NCBI GenBank assembly: GCA_026193555.1
Contig: JAPHUU010000352.1
Coordinates: 1-13,115, forward strand
From: Rhodanobacter sp.
GTDB lineage: Bacteria > Pseudomonadota > Gammaproteobacteria > Xanthomonadales > Rhodanobacteraceae
Length of the DNA stretch: 13,115 bases
Direction: 5' to 3'
The position numbers and the translations under genes are program-made. Under the pieces are notes generated by a model. The model was not told the origin of the DNA and searched no databases. It saw only the letters and a program-made list of their open reading frames with translations. Positions 1 to 6,864 of the stretch are shown here, one piece after another (the stretch's first letter is position 1; the number at the start of each line of letters is the position of its first letter).

Positions 1-2
1 CG

Positions 3-1178
3 ATTGGCGGCCTGTACACCGGCTACATCGCGATCGTCGCCGCACTGCCGATCATTGCCGGCTTCATCAAGGGCAGCCTGCTGGGCAGCAGCATGTTCGG
101 CGTTACCGTGCGCACCCCGATCGGTCTGGGCATCACCGCCATGCTGCTGCACTACGTGCTGACCCTGGCACTGGCCTATGTGATGGCGCTGGTCATCAAT
201 GGATTGGCACCCACCTTCGGCGGACAGAAGGACATGGTGCAGGCGCTGAAGACGGTGGCCTACGCATCGACTGCCAGCTGGGTCGCCAGCATCGCCGTGA
301 TCGTCCCCTGGCTGGGCTGGCTGATCGCGCTTGCCGGCGCCGTCTACGCCATCTACCTGCTTTACGTGGGTCTGCCACATACCATGAAGTGCCCGGCGGA
401 CAGGGCGGGCGGCTACACCGCCGTCAGCATCGTGATCGCGATTGCACTGAGCTGGATCATCGGCCTGATCATGGCCGGCATCATCGGCACCGCGATGATA
501 GGCAGCGGCGCCATGAGCGGCCTGCATATGAGCGGGAACAACAATGGCAACGTCACCCTCGACAGCGACAGTGCGCTCGGCAAGCTCGCCGCCATCGGAG
601 AGCGCGCCGACGAAGCCGGCAAGCAGCTGGAAGCGGCACAGAAATCCGGTGACGGCGCCGCGCAATCGGCGGCCGCGGGCAAGATGATCGGCGCGATCTC
701 CGGCAGCAAGGGCCCGGTCGAGGCGCTGGCCCCGGACCAGATCAAGGCGTTCCTCCCGCAGAGCCTGGACGGCCTCAAACGAACCAGCATCTCGGCCCAG
801 CGCAATGGTGCCATGGGCATGCAGATCTCCGAAGCCAGTGCCGAGTACTCGGCCGACGGTGGCCAGCACATCACGCTGGAAGTCACCGACACCGGTGGCG
901 CCAGGGGCTTCGTCGCGATGGCCGCCGCGATGGCACCGGAAGAGGAGAAGGAGACCGACCACGGGTATGAGAAGACCTACAGCGCCGGCGGCAACATGGT
1001 TCACGAGGAATGGGACAGCCAGTCCAAATCCGGCGAGTACAGCGTGGTCGTCGGCAAGCGCTTCACGGTGAAGGCCAACGGCAACGTCGACCATATCGAT
1101 CAGTTGAAGCAGGCCGTTGCAAGCGTCGACTTGGGCAAACTGGAGTCATTGAAGGATGCCGGTGTGAAGTCCGACTGA
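3..1178 (+). CDS. Yip1-family membrane protein with soluble C-terminal domain (5' partial)
   Basis: The reading frame is open to the left edge, so the true start lies outside the window; 391 residues are visible. The first internal ATG, at 93, is unlikely to be the start because the preceding 30 codons read as a good membrane segment. Hydrophobic segments lie at about residues 7-24, 40-68, 91-106, 107-125 and 140-166. This multi-helix pattern, with the GLYTGYIAIVAALPIIAGF opening, resembles Yip1-domain proteins. Bacterial members of that family have no settled function. After the last helix there is a polar, Ala/Gly/Ser-rich linker (about 170-240) and then a soluble region to residue 391 that I do not recognise. 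Its pattern of alternating polar and hydrophobic residues suggests beta strands. The gene ends 20 nt before a strong terminator. The family call is moderately confident; the role is unknown. Confidence 0.75.
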   Translation: MGGLYTGYIAIVAALPIIAGFIKGSLLGSSMFGVTVRTPIGLGITAMLLHYVLTLALAYVMALVINGLAPTFGGQKDMVQALKTVAYASTASWVASIAVIVPWLGWLIALAGAVYAIYLLYVGLPHTMKCPADRAGGYTAVSIVIAIALSWIIGLIMAGIIGTAMIGSGAMSGLHMSGNNNGNVTLDSDSALGKLAAIGERADEAGKQLEAAQKSGDGAAQSAAAGKMIGAISGSKGPVEALAPDQIKAFLPQSLDGLKRTSISAQRNGAMGMQISEASAEYSADGGQHITLEVTDTGGARGFVAMAAAMAPEEEKETDHGYEKTYSAGGNMVHEEWDSQSKSGEYSVVVGKRFTVKANGNVDHIDQLKQAVASVDLGKLESLKDAGVKSD

Positions 1179-1198
1179 TCCCGGGTTGCAAGCGACGG

Positions 1199-1231
1199 AA
1201 AGCCGCGCCGCTACCGGCGCGGCTTTCGTTT
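1199..1231. terminator. Bidirectional rho-independent terminator between Yip1-family gene and yceI-like gene
   Basis: A perfect 12-bp stem (1199-1210 pairing with 1215-1226) encloses a 4-nt loop CTAC. On the plus strand the stem ends in TTT and is followed by CGTTTG. On the minus strand the stem also ends in TTT. It sits 20 nt after the plus-strand stop codon and just past the minus-strand stop at 1244, so it can serve both convergent genes. Confidence 0.85.
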
Positions 1232-1243
1232 GTGCCGTGCGGC

Positions 1244-1837
1244 TTACCTGAATGCGTCGACCTTGGGCACCGAGCCTTCGGTGGTGATGCGGATGGTGAT
1301 CGCGTCGCTGACGTTCGGCACGTAGGCTCCGACGCCGAATTCCGATCGCTTCAGTGTGGCGGTGGCGTCAAAGCCGATCGACGCCGCCCTGGTTGTCGAA
1401 TGCGCACGGATCTTGTTCAAGATGGCATCCAGAACGACCGATCTGGTGACCCCATGTACGGTCAGATCGCCGGTGACCTTGAACTTGTGACCGCCCAGCG
1501 GCTGCACGCTGGTGCTCTTGAAGGTCACCGTCGGATACTTGCCCGCATCGAAGAAGTCGGCCTCCTTCAGACGCTTGTCCAGTGCCGGTACGTGGGTGTC
1601 GAGCTTGCTCAGCGGCAGGCTGACTTGCACGCTGGAATTCGCCGGTTGCTGCTCGTCGAATACCAGGGTGCCCTCGCCCAGGCCGAGATCGGCGGTGGGG
1701 TTGGAAAAGCCGAAGTGATTCCAGCTGAACAGCACCATCGTGTGATTCGGATCGAGCCTGTAGGTCACCGGTGCACACTGCGCCGAAAAGGCAACCCCGA
1801 GCAGACCGGCCAGAACTGAATATTTCAGCGCGCGCAT
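1244..1837 (-). CDS. YceI-family periplasmic lipid-binding-like protein
   Basis: This is a 197-residue precursor. YceI-family proteins are secreted lipocalin-like beta barrels that bind isoprenoid or other lipid chains. The N-terminus has a signal peptide: Arg3 and Lys5, a hydrophobic core of residues 7-18, and a likely cleavage after Ala22 (AQCA|PV). Family landmarks are visible: YRLDPNHT near residue 26, FSWNHFGFSNP near 37, a TVTFKSTSV strand, the TGDLTVHGVTRSVVL segment, and a late KRSEFGVGAY motif. An upstream in-frame ATG at 1942 was rejected because it would bury the signal peptide and run into the preceding gene. AAGGGA lies about 7 nt before the chosen start. The gene follows the nitroreductase by 37 nt and is probably cotranscribed with it. 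The ligand is unknown. Confidence 0.9.
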   Translation of the reverse strand: MRALKYSVLAGLLGVAFSAQCAPVTYRLDPNHTMVLFSWNHFGFSNPTADLGLGEGTLVFDEQQPANSSVQVSLPLSKLDTHVPALDKRLKEADFFDAGKYPTVTFKSTSVQPLGGHKFKVTGDLTVHGVTRSVVLDAILNKIRAHSTTRAASIGFDATATLKRSEFGVGAYVPNVSDAITIRITTEGSVPKVDAFR

Positions 1838-1849
1838 GGGAAATTTCCC
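1838..1849. promoter_or_regulatory. 12-bp perfect palindrome overlapping the yceI-like ribosome binding site
   Basis: GGGAAATTTCCC lies immediately before the ATG of the YceI-like gene and contains part of its Shine-Dalgarno sequence (AAGGGA on the minus strand). It could be a small operator or a translation-modulating hairpin, or it could be chance. The sequence shows the symmetry; any function is inference. Confidence 0.25.
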
Positions 1850-1874
1850 TTGACGGTAGTGAATCGGTTCGCTG

Positions 1875-2468
1875 TCAGGCAATGCTGCAGGCTTCGTCGA
1901 ACGACAGACGCGGACTGCGCGGGAACAAGTTGCGACTGGCATCGCCGTAACCGATGCTGATCAGGAAATTGGACTTGATGGCTGTGCCTGCGAAGAACGC
2001 CGCGTCCACACCTGCCTGGTCGAAGCCGGACATCGGCCCGCAATCCAGTCCCAGTGCGCGCGCCGCCAGCAGCACATAGGCCCCTTGCAGGGTCGCATTG
2101 CGGAATGCGGTGCTGTCGATCAGGGGCTGATTGCCGGCGAACCAGCTGCGCGCATCGACGTGCGGGAACAGCTTGGGAAGCTGTTCGTAGAACGCGTGGT
2201 CGGTGGCGATGATTGCAGTCACCGGTGCCTCCATGGTCTTGGCGCGGTTGCCGTCGGACAGCAGCGGCGCCAGCTTGGCCTTGGCCTCCTTCGACTTCAC
2301 AAACACCACCCGCATCGGCGATGAATTGGCGCTGGTCGGCCCGAACTTGGCCAGTTCGTACAACTGGTGCAGCTGCTGGTCGCTCACGTCTTTCGGCAGC
2401 CATGCATTGAAGGTGCGTGCCTCGCGGAACAACTGGTCGAGGGCGGCCTCGGAAAGTAACTCGGTCAT
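1875..2468 (-). CDS. RutE-like nitroreductase family protein (putative malonic semialdehyde reductase)
   Basis: A 197-residue FMN-dependent nitroreductase-family protein. It resembles E. coli RutE, which is 196 residues long and reduces malonic semialdehyde to 3-hydroxypropionate with NAD(P)H during pyrimidine breakdown. Landmarks shared with RutE, from memory, include [11 protein letters not shown] (13-23), [11 protein letters not shown] (41-51), the APVTAI strand (81-86), [10 protein letters not shown] (101-110), [13 protein letters not shown] (121-133), [13 protein letters not shown] (138-150) and IGYGD (172-176). GPTSANSSP fits the flavin-binding part of the fold. The start at 2468 was chosen because upstream residues in the same frame are low-complexity and unlike the family. 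The Shine-Dalgarno sequence is weak (AGAG about 8 nt upstream). No other rut genes are visible, so the physiological substrate is uncertain; quinone or nitro-compound reduction is possible. It leads a probable two-gene operon with the YceI-like gene. Confidence 0.9.
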   Translation of the reverse strand: MTELLSEAALDQLFREARTFNAWLPKDVSDQQLHQLYELAKFGPTSANSSPMRVVFVKSKEAKAKLAPLLSDGNRAKTMEAPVTAIIATDHAFYEQLPKLFPHVDARSWFAGNQPLIDSTAFRNATLQGAYVLLAARALGLDCGPMSGFDQAGVDAAFFAGTAIKSNFLISIGYGDASRNLFPRSPRLSFDEACSIA

Positions 2469-2604
2469 GGGTATTCTCTGCCATATTGATGCGCCGACGG
2501 TGGCGCCACAACGTGCAAGTGTATAGGCGTGGGCTCGCCGGCAGGTCGCGACTGGGGGAACGTACTGTGCTCCATACGGAAACAATGCTGCCGCGCCGAC
2601 CGTC
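2469..2604. promoter_or_regulatory. Divergent intergenic region with a 10-bp palindrome
   Basis: These 136 bp separate the divergent nitroreductase and ELM1-family genes and should carry both promoters. GTGGCGCCAC at 2500-2509 is a perfect palindrome. A TATACA/TACACT-like -10 element reads on the minus strand around 2516-2525, but no good -35 element is spaced from it. On the plus strand GTGTATAGG is the only AT-rich -10 candidate. No strong Shine-Dalgarno sequence precedes the ELM1-family ATG. Exact promoters cannot be assigned by eye. Confidence 0.3.
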
Positions 2605-3588
2605 ATGCTGAAGCTGCAGGGCGAAGTCTGGGCGATCACCGACCATGCTGACGGCAACCAGCGGCAGACGCTGGCGCTGGCCGAGCAACTCGGCCCGCCG
2701 GTACGGCACCTGATCCTGGAGCCACGCAGGCCATGGTCATGGCTGGCACCACGGCTGATGCTGGGTGGTCGCCTTGCCTTGCCTGCCGTCCAGCGCGAAG
2801 TCTTCGCGCCACCCTGGCCCGGGGTGGCGATCGGTTGTGGCCGTGCCGCAGCCCTGTTCACCCGCTTGCTGCGTCCGCTCTCCGAAGGGCGGTGCTACAC
2901 CGTACAGATCCTCGACCCACGCATCGATCCCGTGCATTGGGACATGGTGATCGCCCCGCAGCACGATCAGGTCAGTGGCACCAACGTGCTTCGGCCGCTG
3001 GGTTCGCTGAATCCGATCGACGACGCCTGGCTCGCCGATGGCCGCGCGTCCTGCCCGAACTTTGCGGAGCTGCCACGCCCCCGCGTCGGCGTCTTGCTCG
3101 GTGGTCCGCGCAAAGGCATCACACTGGATGCCGCCTACGCCCGTCAGTTGCTCGCTCGCCTGCTCGAACTCCATGGACGCGACGGTGGCAGCCTGCTGGT
3201 GCTGGGGTCGAGACGCACGCCGCACGCCCTGATCGAGATTTTCCGCAACGCACTCAACGGCGTGCCCGGTCTGGTCTGGGCCGGCCAGGACGATGGCCGC
3301 AATCCGTATCCCGGCGTGCTCGGCTGGGCCGACCGTCTGATCGTCACCCCCGACTCGGTCAACATGCTCAGCGAAGCCTGTGCCACCGGTTGCCCGGTGC
3401 AGACCTTCGTCGATGCACCGTTGCCGCCGAAGATAGAGCGGTTCCATGCGGTATTGCGTGAAGCCGGACTGCTGCTGCAACTTGGCGAACCACTCGCGGA
3501 GAGACAGGCACCACCGTTGCGGGAAACAGCGGCGATCGCAGGCATCCTGCACGAACGGATCCTTGCCGCCCAAGCGAGCCGCTCATGA
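2605..3588 (+). CDS. ELM1-family (mitochondrial fission ELM1-like) protein, putative GT-B-like enzyme
   Basis: A 327-residue protein matching the ELM1 family. That family is named for the plant mitochondrial-fission factor ELM1, but it is common in proteobacteria, where the role is unproven. Visible signatures are the N-terminal [20 protein letters not shown] (8-27), AIGCGRAAA (75-83), the [20 protein letters not shown] region (103-122), VLLGGPRKG (163-171), LVLGSRRTP (198-206), and the C-terminal [20 protein letters not shown] (248-267). The two-lobed layout, with a Gly-rich loop mid-protein and a late PDS..M.SEA motif, resembles GT-B glycosyltransferases that bind a nucleotide-sugar. Such an activity is inference. 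No signal peptide is visible, so it is probably cytoplasmic or peripheral to the inner membrane. The ATG at 2605 is the first in frame with family-like sequence. Its stop overlaps the convergent diguanylate cyclase stop. Confidence 0.85.
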   Translation: MLKLQGEVWAITDHADGNQRQTLALAEQLGPPVRHLILEPRRPWSWLAPRLMLGGRLALPAVQREVFAPPWPGVAIGCGRAAALFTRLLRPLSEGRCYTVQILDPRIDPVHWDMVIAPQHDQVSGTNVLRPLGSLNPIDDAWLADGRASCPNFAELPRPRVGVLLGGPRKGITLDAAYARQLLARLLELHGRDGGSLLVLGSRRTPHALIEIFRNALNGVPGLVWAGQDDGRNPYPGVLGWADRLIVTPDSVNMLSEACATGCPVQTFVDAPLPPKIERFHAVLREAGLLLQLGEPLAERQAPPLRETAAIAGILHERILAAQASRS

Positions 3589-6585
3589 CGTCCGACGCGC
3601 CCAGCGAAGCCGATTCGATGCGAGCAGCGTATCCAGTTGCGGCGCCAGCGGGGCACGCAGGACTTCGGCGGACAGCAGCGTGGTGACAATCAGCCCGACA
3701 CTGGTGTTGCGTCCATCCTGCTTGGCGCGATACAGGGCAAGATCGGCCAGCTCGACTGCCGCATGGAAGGTCGTGTTGTCGGCATAGGTGCTGACTGGAT
3801 GCATGCTGAAACCGATCGAGCAAGTCACCCGAAGCTTGCCGCCACGGCCATCCGTGAAATCCTGCGCACCGATATCATGGCGTAGACGCTCGGCAATATT
3901 CATCACGCCGGCAGCATCGACGTCTTGCAGCAGCAGCAGGAACTCCTCCCCGCCCCAGCGCACGGTGATGTCGCTGTCACGCCGTGCCGCCGTGAGCAGG
4001 AGCCCCAGTTCGCGCAGTACCGCGTCGCCCACCGCATGGCCGTAGCGATCGTTGACCTGCTTGAAATAGTCGATATCGATCTGCAGCACACCGATGCATT
4101 TTTCACCGGAAAGCACCTCGGGCAGACGCGCCAGCAGATAGCGTCGGTTGTGCAGTGCAGTCAGCGTGTCGGTGTGGCTTTCCTGGGCCAGCGCGAGGTT
4201 GCTCATACGCAGGCGTTCGAGCGCACGCGCAAGCTGGTCGGTGCGCCCGGCGACCTGTGCCTCCAGCCATGCATTGCGACGGCGGTGCACACCCATGCGC
4301 CACCTGACCAGCAGGATGATCGCCAGACACAGCAGCAAGATTGCCGCGCCACGCACCAGCACGCGTTCGTACCAATGTGGCCTGACCTGAATGGCAAGGT
4401 CCGCCTCGGGTCCGAACCCCTGAGCACCGGAAAGCGTGGCTGCGACGCGGAAACGGTATTCCCCCGGCGGCAGGTGGGTATAAAACGCGGTGCGCCGGAC
4501 GCCAGCGTCCTGCCAACCCGTGTCGTAGCCTTCCAGTTGATAGCGAAACCGCAACGCACCTATGCGCAGATACGGCGCCGTATAGGTGATCGCAAGGTCT
4601 CGCGCACCTCGACGCAACTCGAAAGTCTTGGCAGGAAACTGATGGCCGTCATGCTCGATGGATTCGACCATCGCTTTCGCCGGTCCTGGCTGCATGCCGA
4701 GCGCGGCCGTATTCACTCCCAGTGCGCCATCGGTCGTGCTGTACCAGATGATGTCGCCATTGATCAGGCTGCGCGCACCGGCACCACCGTTGCAGCAGTG
4801 TGTATTGCGCAGACTGGTGGCCCGTTCCTGACCGGCAAGCAGCTGTGGCACGACTTGGCGCGCTGGCGAACCTGGCACCGGCAATTGCGCGAGCGGCAAC
4901 CGCCATACACCGACCATCGAACCAACATAGAGCTCACCGCCGTGCACATCGAGTGTCCAGGCGTTGTCACTGGGCAGGCCCTCTTTCTGGCCGGTCATGC
5001 GCAACCGTCCGCCCTGCAGGACGCCTATGCCGTCATCCATGGTGCCGATTCCGAGCATGCCCGGCCGCAGCATGGCCAGTTGGGTAACGAAGTGGCTGCG
5101 CAGCGGCTCGGCCCATGCCGGCTGGGTCAGCTTGCCATCACGCCATTCGCGTACGCCGTCCTCGGTACCCAGGTAAAGATGATCCCGTGCCAGCGGCAGG
5201 ATCGAGCGGATAAACGACGCGGCCGCTGACCCGCCTGGATCGGCGCGATCCAGGTGGCCCTTGTGCCAGCGGTACAGGCCACCGGAAGTGCCGATCCAGA
5301 AGTCGTCATCGGCCACTTCGCGGATGTCGTTGATCTGCCATCGCTCCAGCGCGGACAGGGCCGCTGGCGTGACATTCCGGTCGTGCTCGTAAACCGCGAT
5401 ACCCGCACGGGTGCCGATCCACAGACGCCCCCGATGGTCGTAGTACAGTTCGTACGCCGAGGGGTTCGGCAACGCGCTGCCCGGGATCCGCGGGTGTGCA
5501 CGCTGACCATCGAAGGTTTCCACATCGGAATTGGTACCGAACACGATCTCTCCGTTCGGCGCCCGCACAATGCTCCACACCAGCCCATCGGCAACCCCAT
5601 CGCCCGTCGACACGCGTCGTGTCCAGCCATTCCAGACCCGATAGAGGCCCTCGATGTGGGTGCCCATCCAGAGATTGCCGGCGCGATCCTCGAACAATGC
5701 CTGTACCCACGGGTGGCGCGCGATATCGTCGTCACCCGCCCGCTCCAGGGGCATCCCGGGCAGACGTCGATAGAGTGCCTGCACGGTGCCGATCCACAAC
5801 GCGCCATCACGATCGGTCAGCAGGCTTTCAATCGACGTGGCATCGATATCAGGGCTCACCCCGGACGGGACGAGGCGATTCCCGTCCAGGCGCAGCAGCC
5901 CGGCGCCCGTGCCCAACCACAGACCGTCGCCCGTACGGGCGATGTGGGTGATCGGTACGGGCTGATGACCCGCCACGGGCTCTTGCCGGATGCAGGTCAC
6001 GGTTGGCGGATCGGCTACTGCCGCAGTCGGGATGCGGCATACGCGTCCCAGTCCTCCCACCCACAACTTCTTGCCATCGCGCAGCAGGCTGAATGCCTGT
6101 CCGACGTAACCGTCCACGGGAACGATCCTGCCATTCCGCAGGCGCGCCAAACCCTTCGATGTGGCCAGCAGTGGCGTGCCGTCACCGGCATCGATGATCG
6201 CGTTGACTGCGTTGCCGCCCAGCGCAGTGAAATGACCATTGCGCTCGCGCAACAGACCATGTTTCCCCCCGAACCAGACCCGTCCGAACGGATCTGCCCA
6301 TGCGGCGGTGAGCAGGCTGGTGTCGACCCCGGTACTGGCCCGGTCAAATGCAACAAACCGCACACCGTCGAAACGCGCCACCGAACTCAGTGTGTTGACC
6401 CATAGAAAGCCGGCCCGATCCTCGGCCATGCCCAATACGGTGATCTGCGGCAGGCCCTGCTCGACGCTCCATTGATCGAGGACAAAGGCATGGAACGGCG
6501 TGTGCGGATCCATCGCTGCCGCAGTTCGCATACCGGACATGCAGACCGCGATGGCGAGCAGGATCGTGTACAGCCCTCGTGTCAT
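3583..6585 (-). CDS. Membrane-bound diguanylate cyclase with periplasmic two-component-type beta-propeller sensor
   Basis: A 1000-residue protein predicted to make c-di-GMP from two GTP at the inner membrane. Domain order: signal peptide (1-24, ending TAAA); periplasmic Reg_prop propeller blades (about 35-635) with repeated W-x-G-T/G motifs such as GRVWFGG, GLWLGT, GALWIGT, GNLWMGT, GRLWIGT and DDFWIGT; a Y_Y_Y domain (about 670-737); one transmembrane helix (744-761); a short coiled-coil linker (about 770-803); and a GGDEF domain (about 804-962). The active site is GGEEF at 878-882. IDIDYFKQVND (836-846) supplies metal and substrate contacts. The inhibitory site RxxD (R869-D872) lies five residues before GGEEF, so product inhibition is expected. 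A 38-residue tail of unknown role follows. The start at 6585 has AAGGGG about 6 nt upstream and begins the signal peptide; the upstream in-frame ATG at 6744 was rejected. The sensed ligand is unknown. Confidence 0.95.
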   Translation of the reverse strand: MTRGLYTILLAIAVCMSGMRTAAAMDPHTPFHAFVLDQWSVEQGLPQITVLGMAEDRAGFLWVNTLSSVARFDGVRFVAFDRASTGVDTSLLTAAWADPFGRVWFGGKHGLLRERNGHFTALGGNAVNAIIDAGDGTPLLATSKGLARLRNGRIVPVDGYVGQAFSLLRDGKKLWVGGLGRVCRIPTAAVADPPTVTCIRQEPVAGHQPVPITHIARTGDGLWLGTGAGLLRLDGNRLVPSGVSPDIDATSIESLLTDRDGALWIGTVQALYRRLPGMPLERAGDDDIARHPWVQALFEDRAGNLWMGTHIEGLYRVWNGWTRRVSTGDGVADGLVWSIVRAPNGEIVFGTNSDVETFDGQRAHPRIPGSALPNPSAYELYYDHRGRLWIGTRAGIAVYEHDRNVTPAALSALERWQINDIREVADDDFWIGTSGGLYRWHKGHLDRADPGGSAAASFIRSILPLARDHLYLGTEDGVREWRDGKLTQPAWAEPLRSHFVTQLAMLRPGMLGIGTMDDGIGVLQGGRLRMTGQKEGLPSDNAWTLDVHGGELYVGSMVGVWRLPLAQLPVPGSPARQVVPQLLAGQERATSLRNTHCCNGGAGARSLINGDIIWYSTTDGALGVNTAALGMQPGPAKAMVESIEHDGHQFPAKTFELRRGARDLAITYTAPYLRIGALRFRYQLEGYDTGWQDAGVRRTAFYTHLPPGEYRFRVAATLSGAQGFGPEADLAIQVRPHWYERVLVRGAAILLLCLAIILLVRWRMGVHRRRNAWLEAQVAGRTDQLARALERLRMSNLALAQESHTDTLTALHNRRYLLARLPEVLSGEKCIGVLQIDIDYFKQVNDRYGHAVGDAVLRELGLLLTAARRDSDITVRWGGEEFLLLLQDVDAAGVMNIAERLRHDIGAQDFTDGRGGKLRVTCSIGFSMHPVSTYADNTTFHAAVELADLALYRAKQDGRNTSVGLIVTTLLSAEVLRAPLAPQLDTLLASNRLRWARRTS

Positions 6586-6647
6586 GCTACCCCTTGCTGC
6601 GATGTCGAATTTCCTCTGCCATCCAGGCTGCGAGCCAACTACTGGTG

Positions 6648-6677
6648 ATCTTGCCCTCTCGCCGAGGCGGCTGACAA
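6648..6677 (-). promoter_or_regulatory. Weak candidate sigma70 promoter for the diguanylate cyclase gene
   Basis: On the minus strand TTGTCA (6677-6672, five of six consensus bases) is followed after 18 nt by CAAGAT (6653-6648, three of six). Transcription would begin about 55 nt before the cyclase start codon. The -10 element is poor, so this is only a candidate within the 279-bp gap between glnE and the cyclase gene. I saw nothing else gene-like in that gap. Confidence 0.22.
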
Positions 6678-6832
6678 GCGGTGTCGATGGACGTTCGGCA
6701 CGATCAGGGAGCGAACCACGGCCTGGTGGAGAGTTCAACATCAAATGCCCACTGTGGATGACGCGGTTCCATCGGCCCCGTCATCGGCAACTTGAGTGTC
6801 AAATGAATCGCGCGGCGGGTAACCCCCATAGC

Positions 6833-6855
6833 CGGCAACGCCCATGCGTATGCCG
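6833..6855 (-). terminator. Hairpin 3' of glnE, possible weak terminator or mRNA-end stabiliser
   Basis: Nine base pairs with one bulged base (CGGCA-ACGC pairing with GCGT-TGCCG) enclose a 4-nt loop. The hairpin starts about 9 nt after the glnE stop codon on the minus strand. No U-tract follows, so it does not look like a classic intrinsic terminator. Transcription from glnE may therefore continue toward the cyclase gene 279 nt downstream. Confidence 0.35.
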
Positions 6856-6864
6856 ATGGTGAGC

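Noticed and set aside
1825..2709. Long minus-strand frames extending the nitroreductase and overlapping the ELM1-family start
   Set aside because: The extra N-terminal residues are Arg/Pro-rich and unlike the family, which begins close to the ATG at 2468. They would also overlap a divergent gene.
3925..6405. Two long plus-strand open frames (434 and 383 codons) opposite the diguanylate cyclase
   Set aside because: Both are antisense shadows of the propeller and GGDEF coding sequence. Neither shows a recognisable motif, and the minus-strand protein is coherent throughout.
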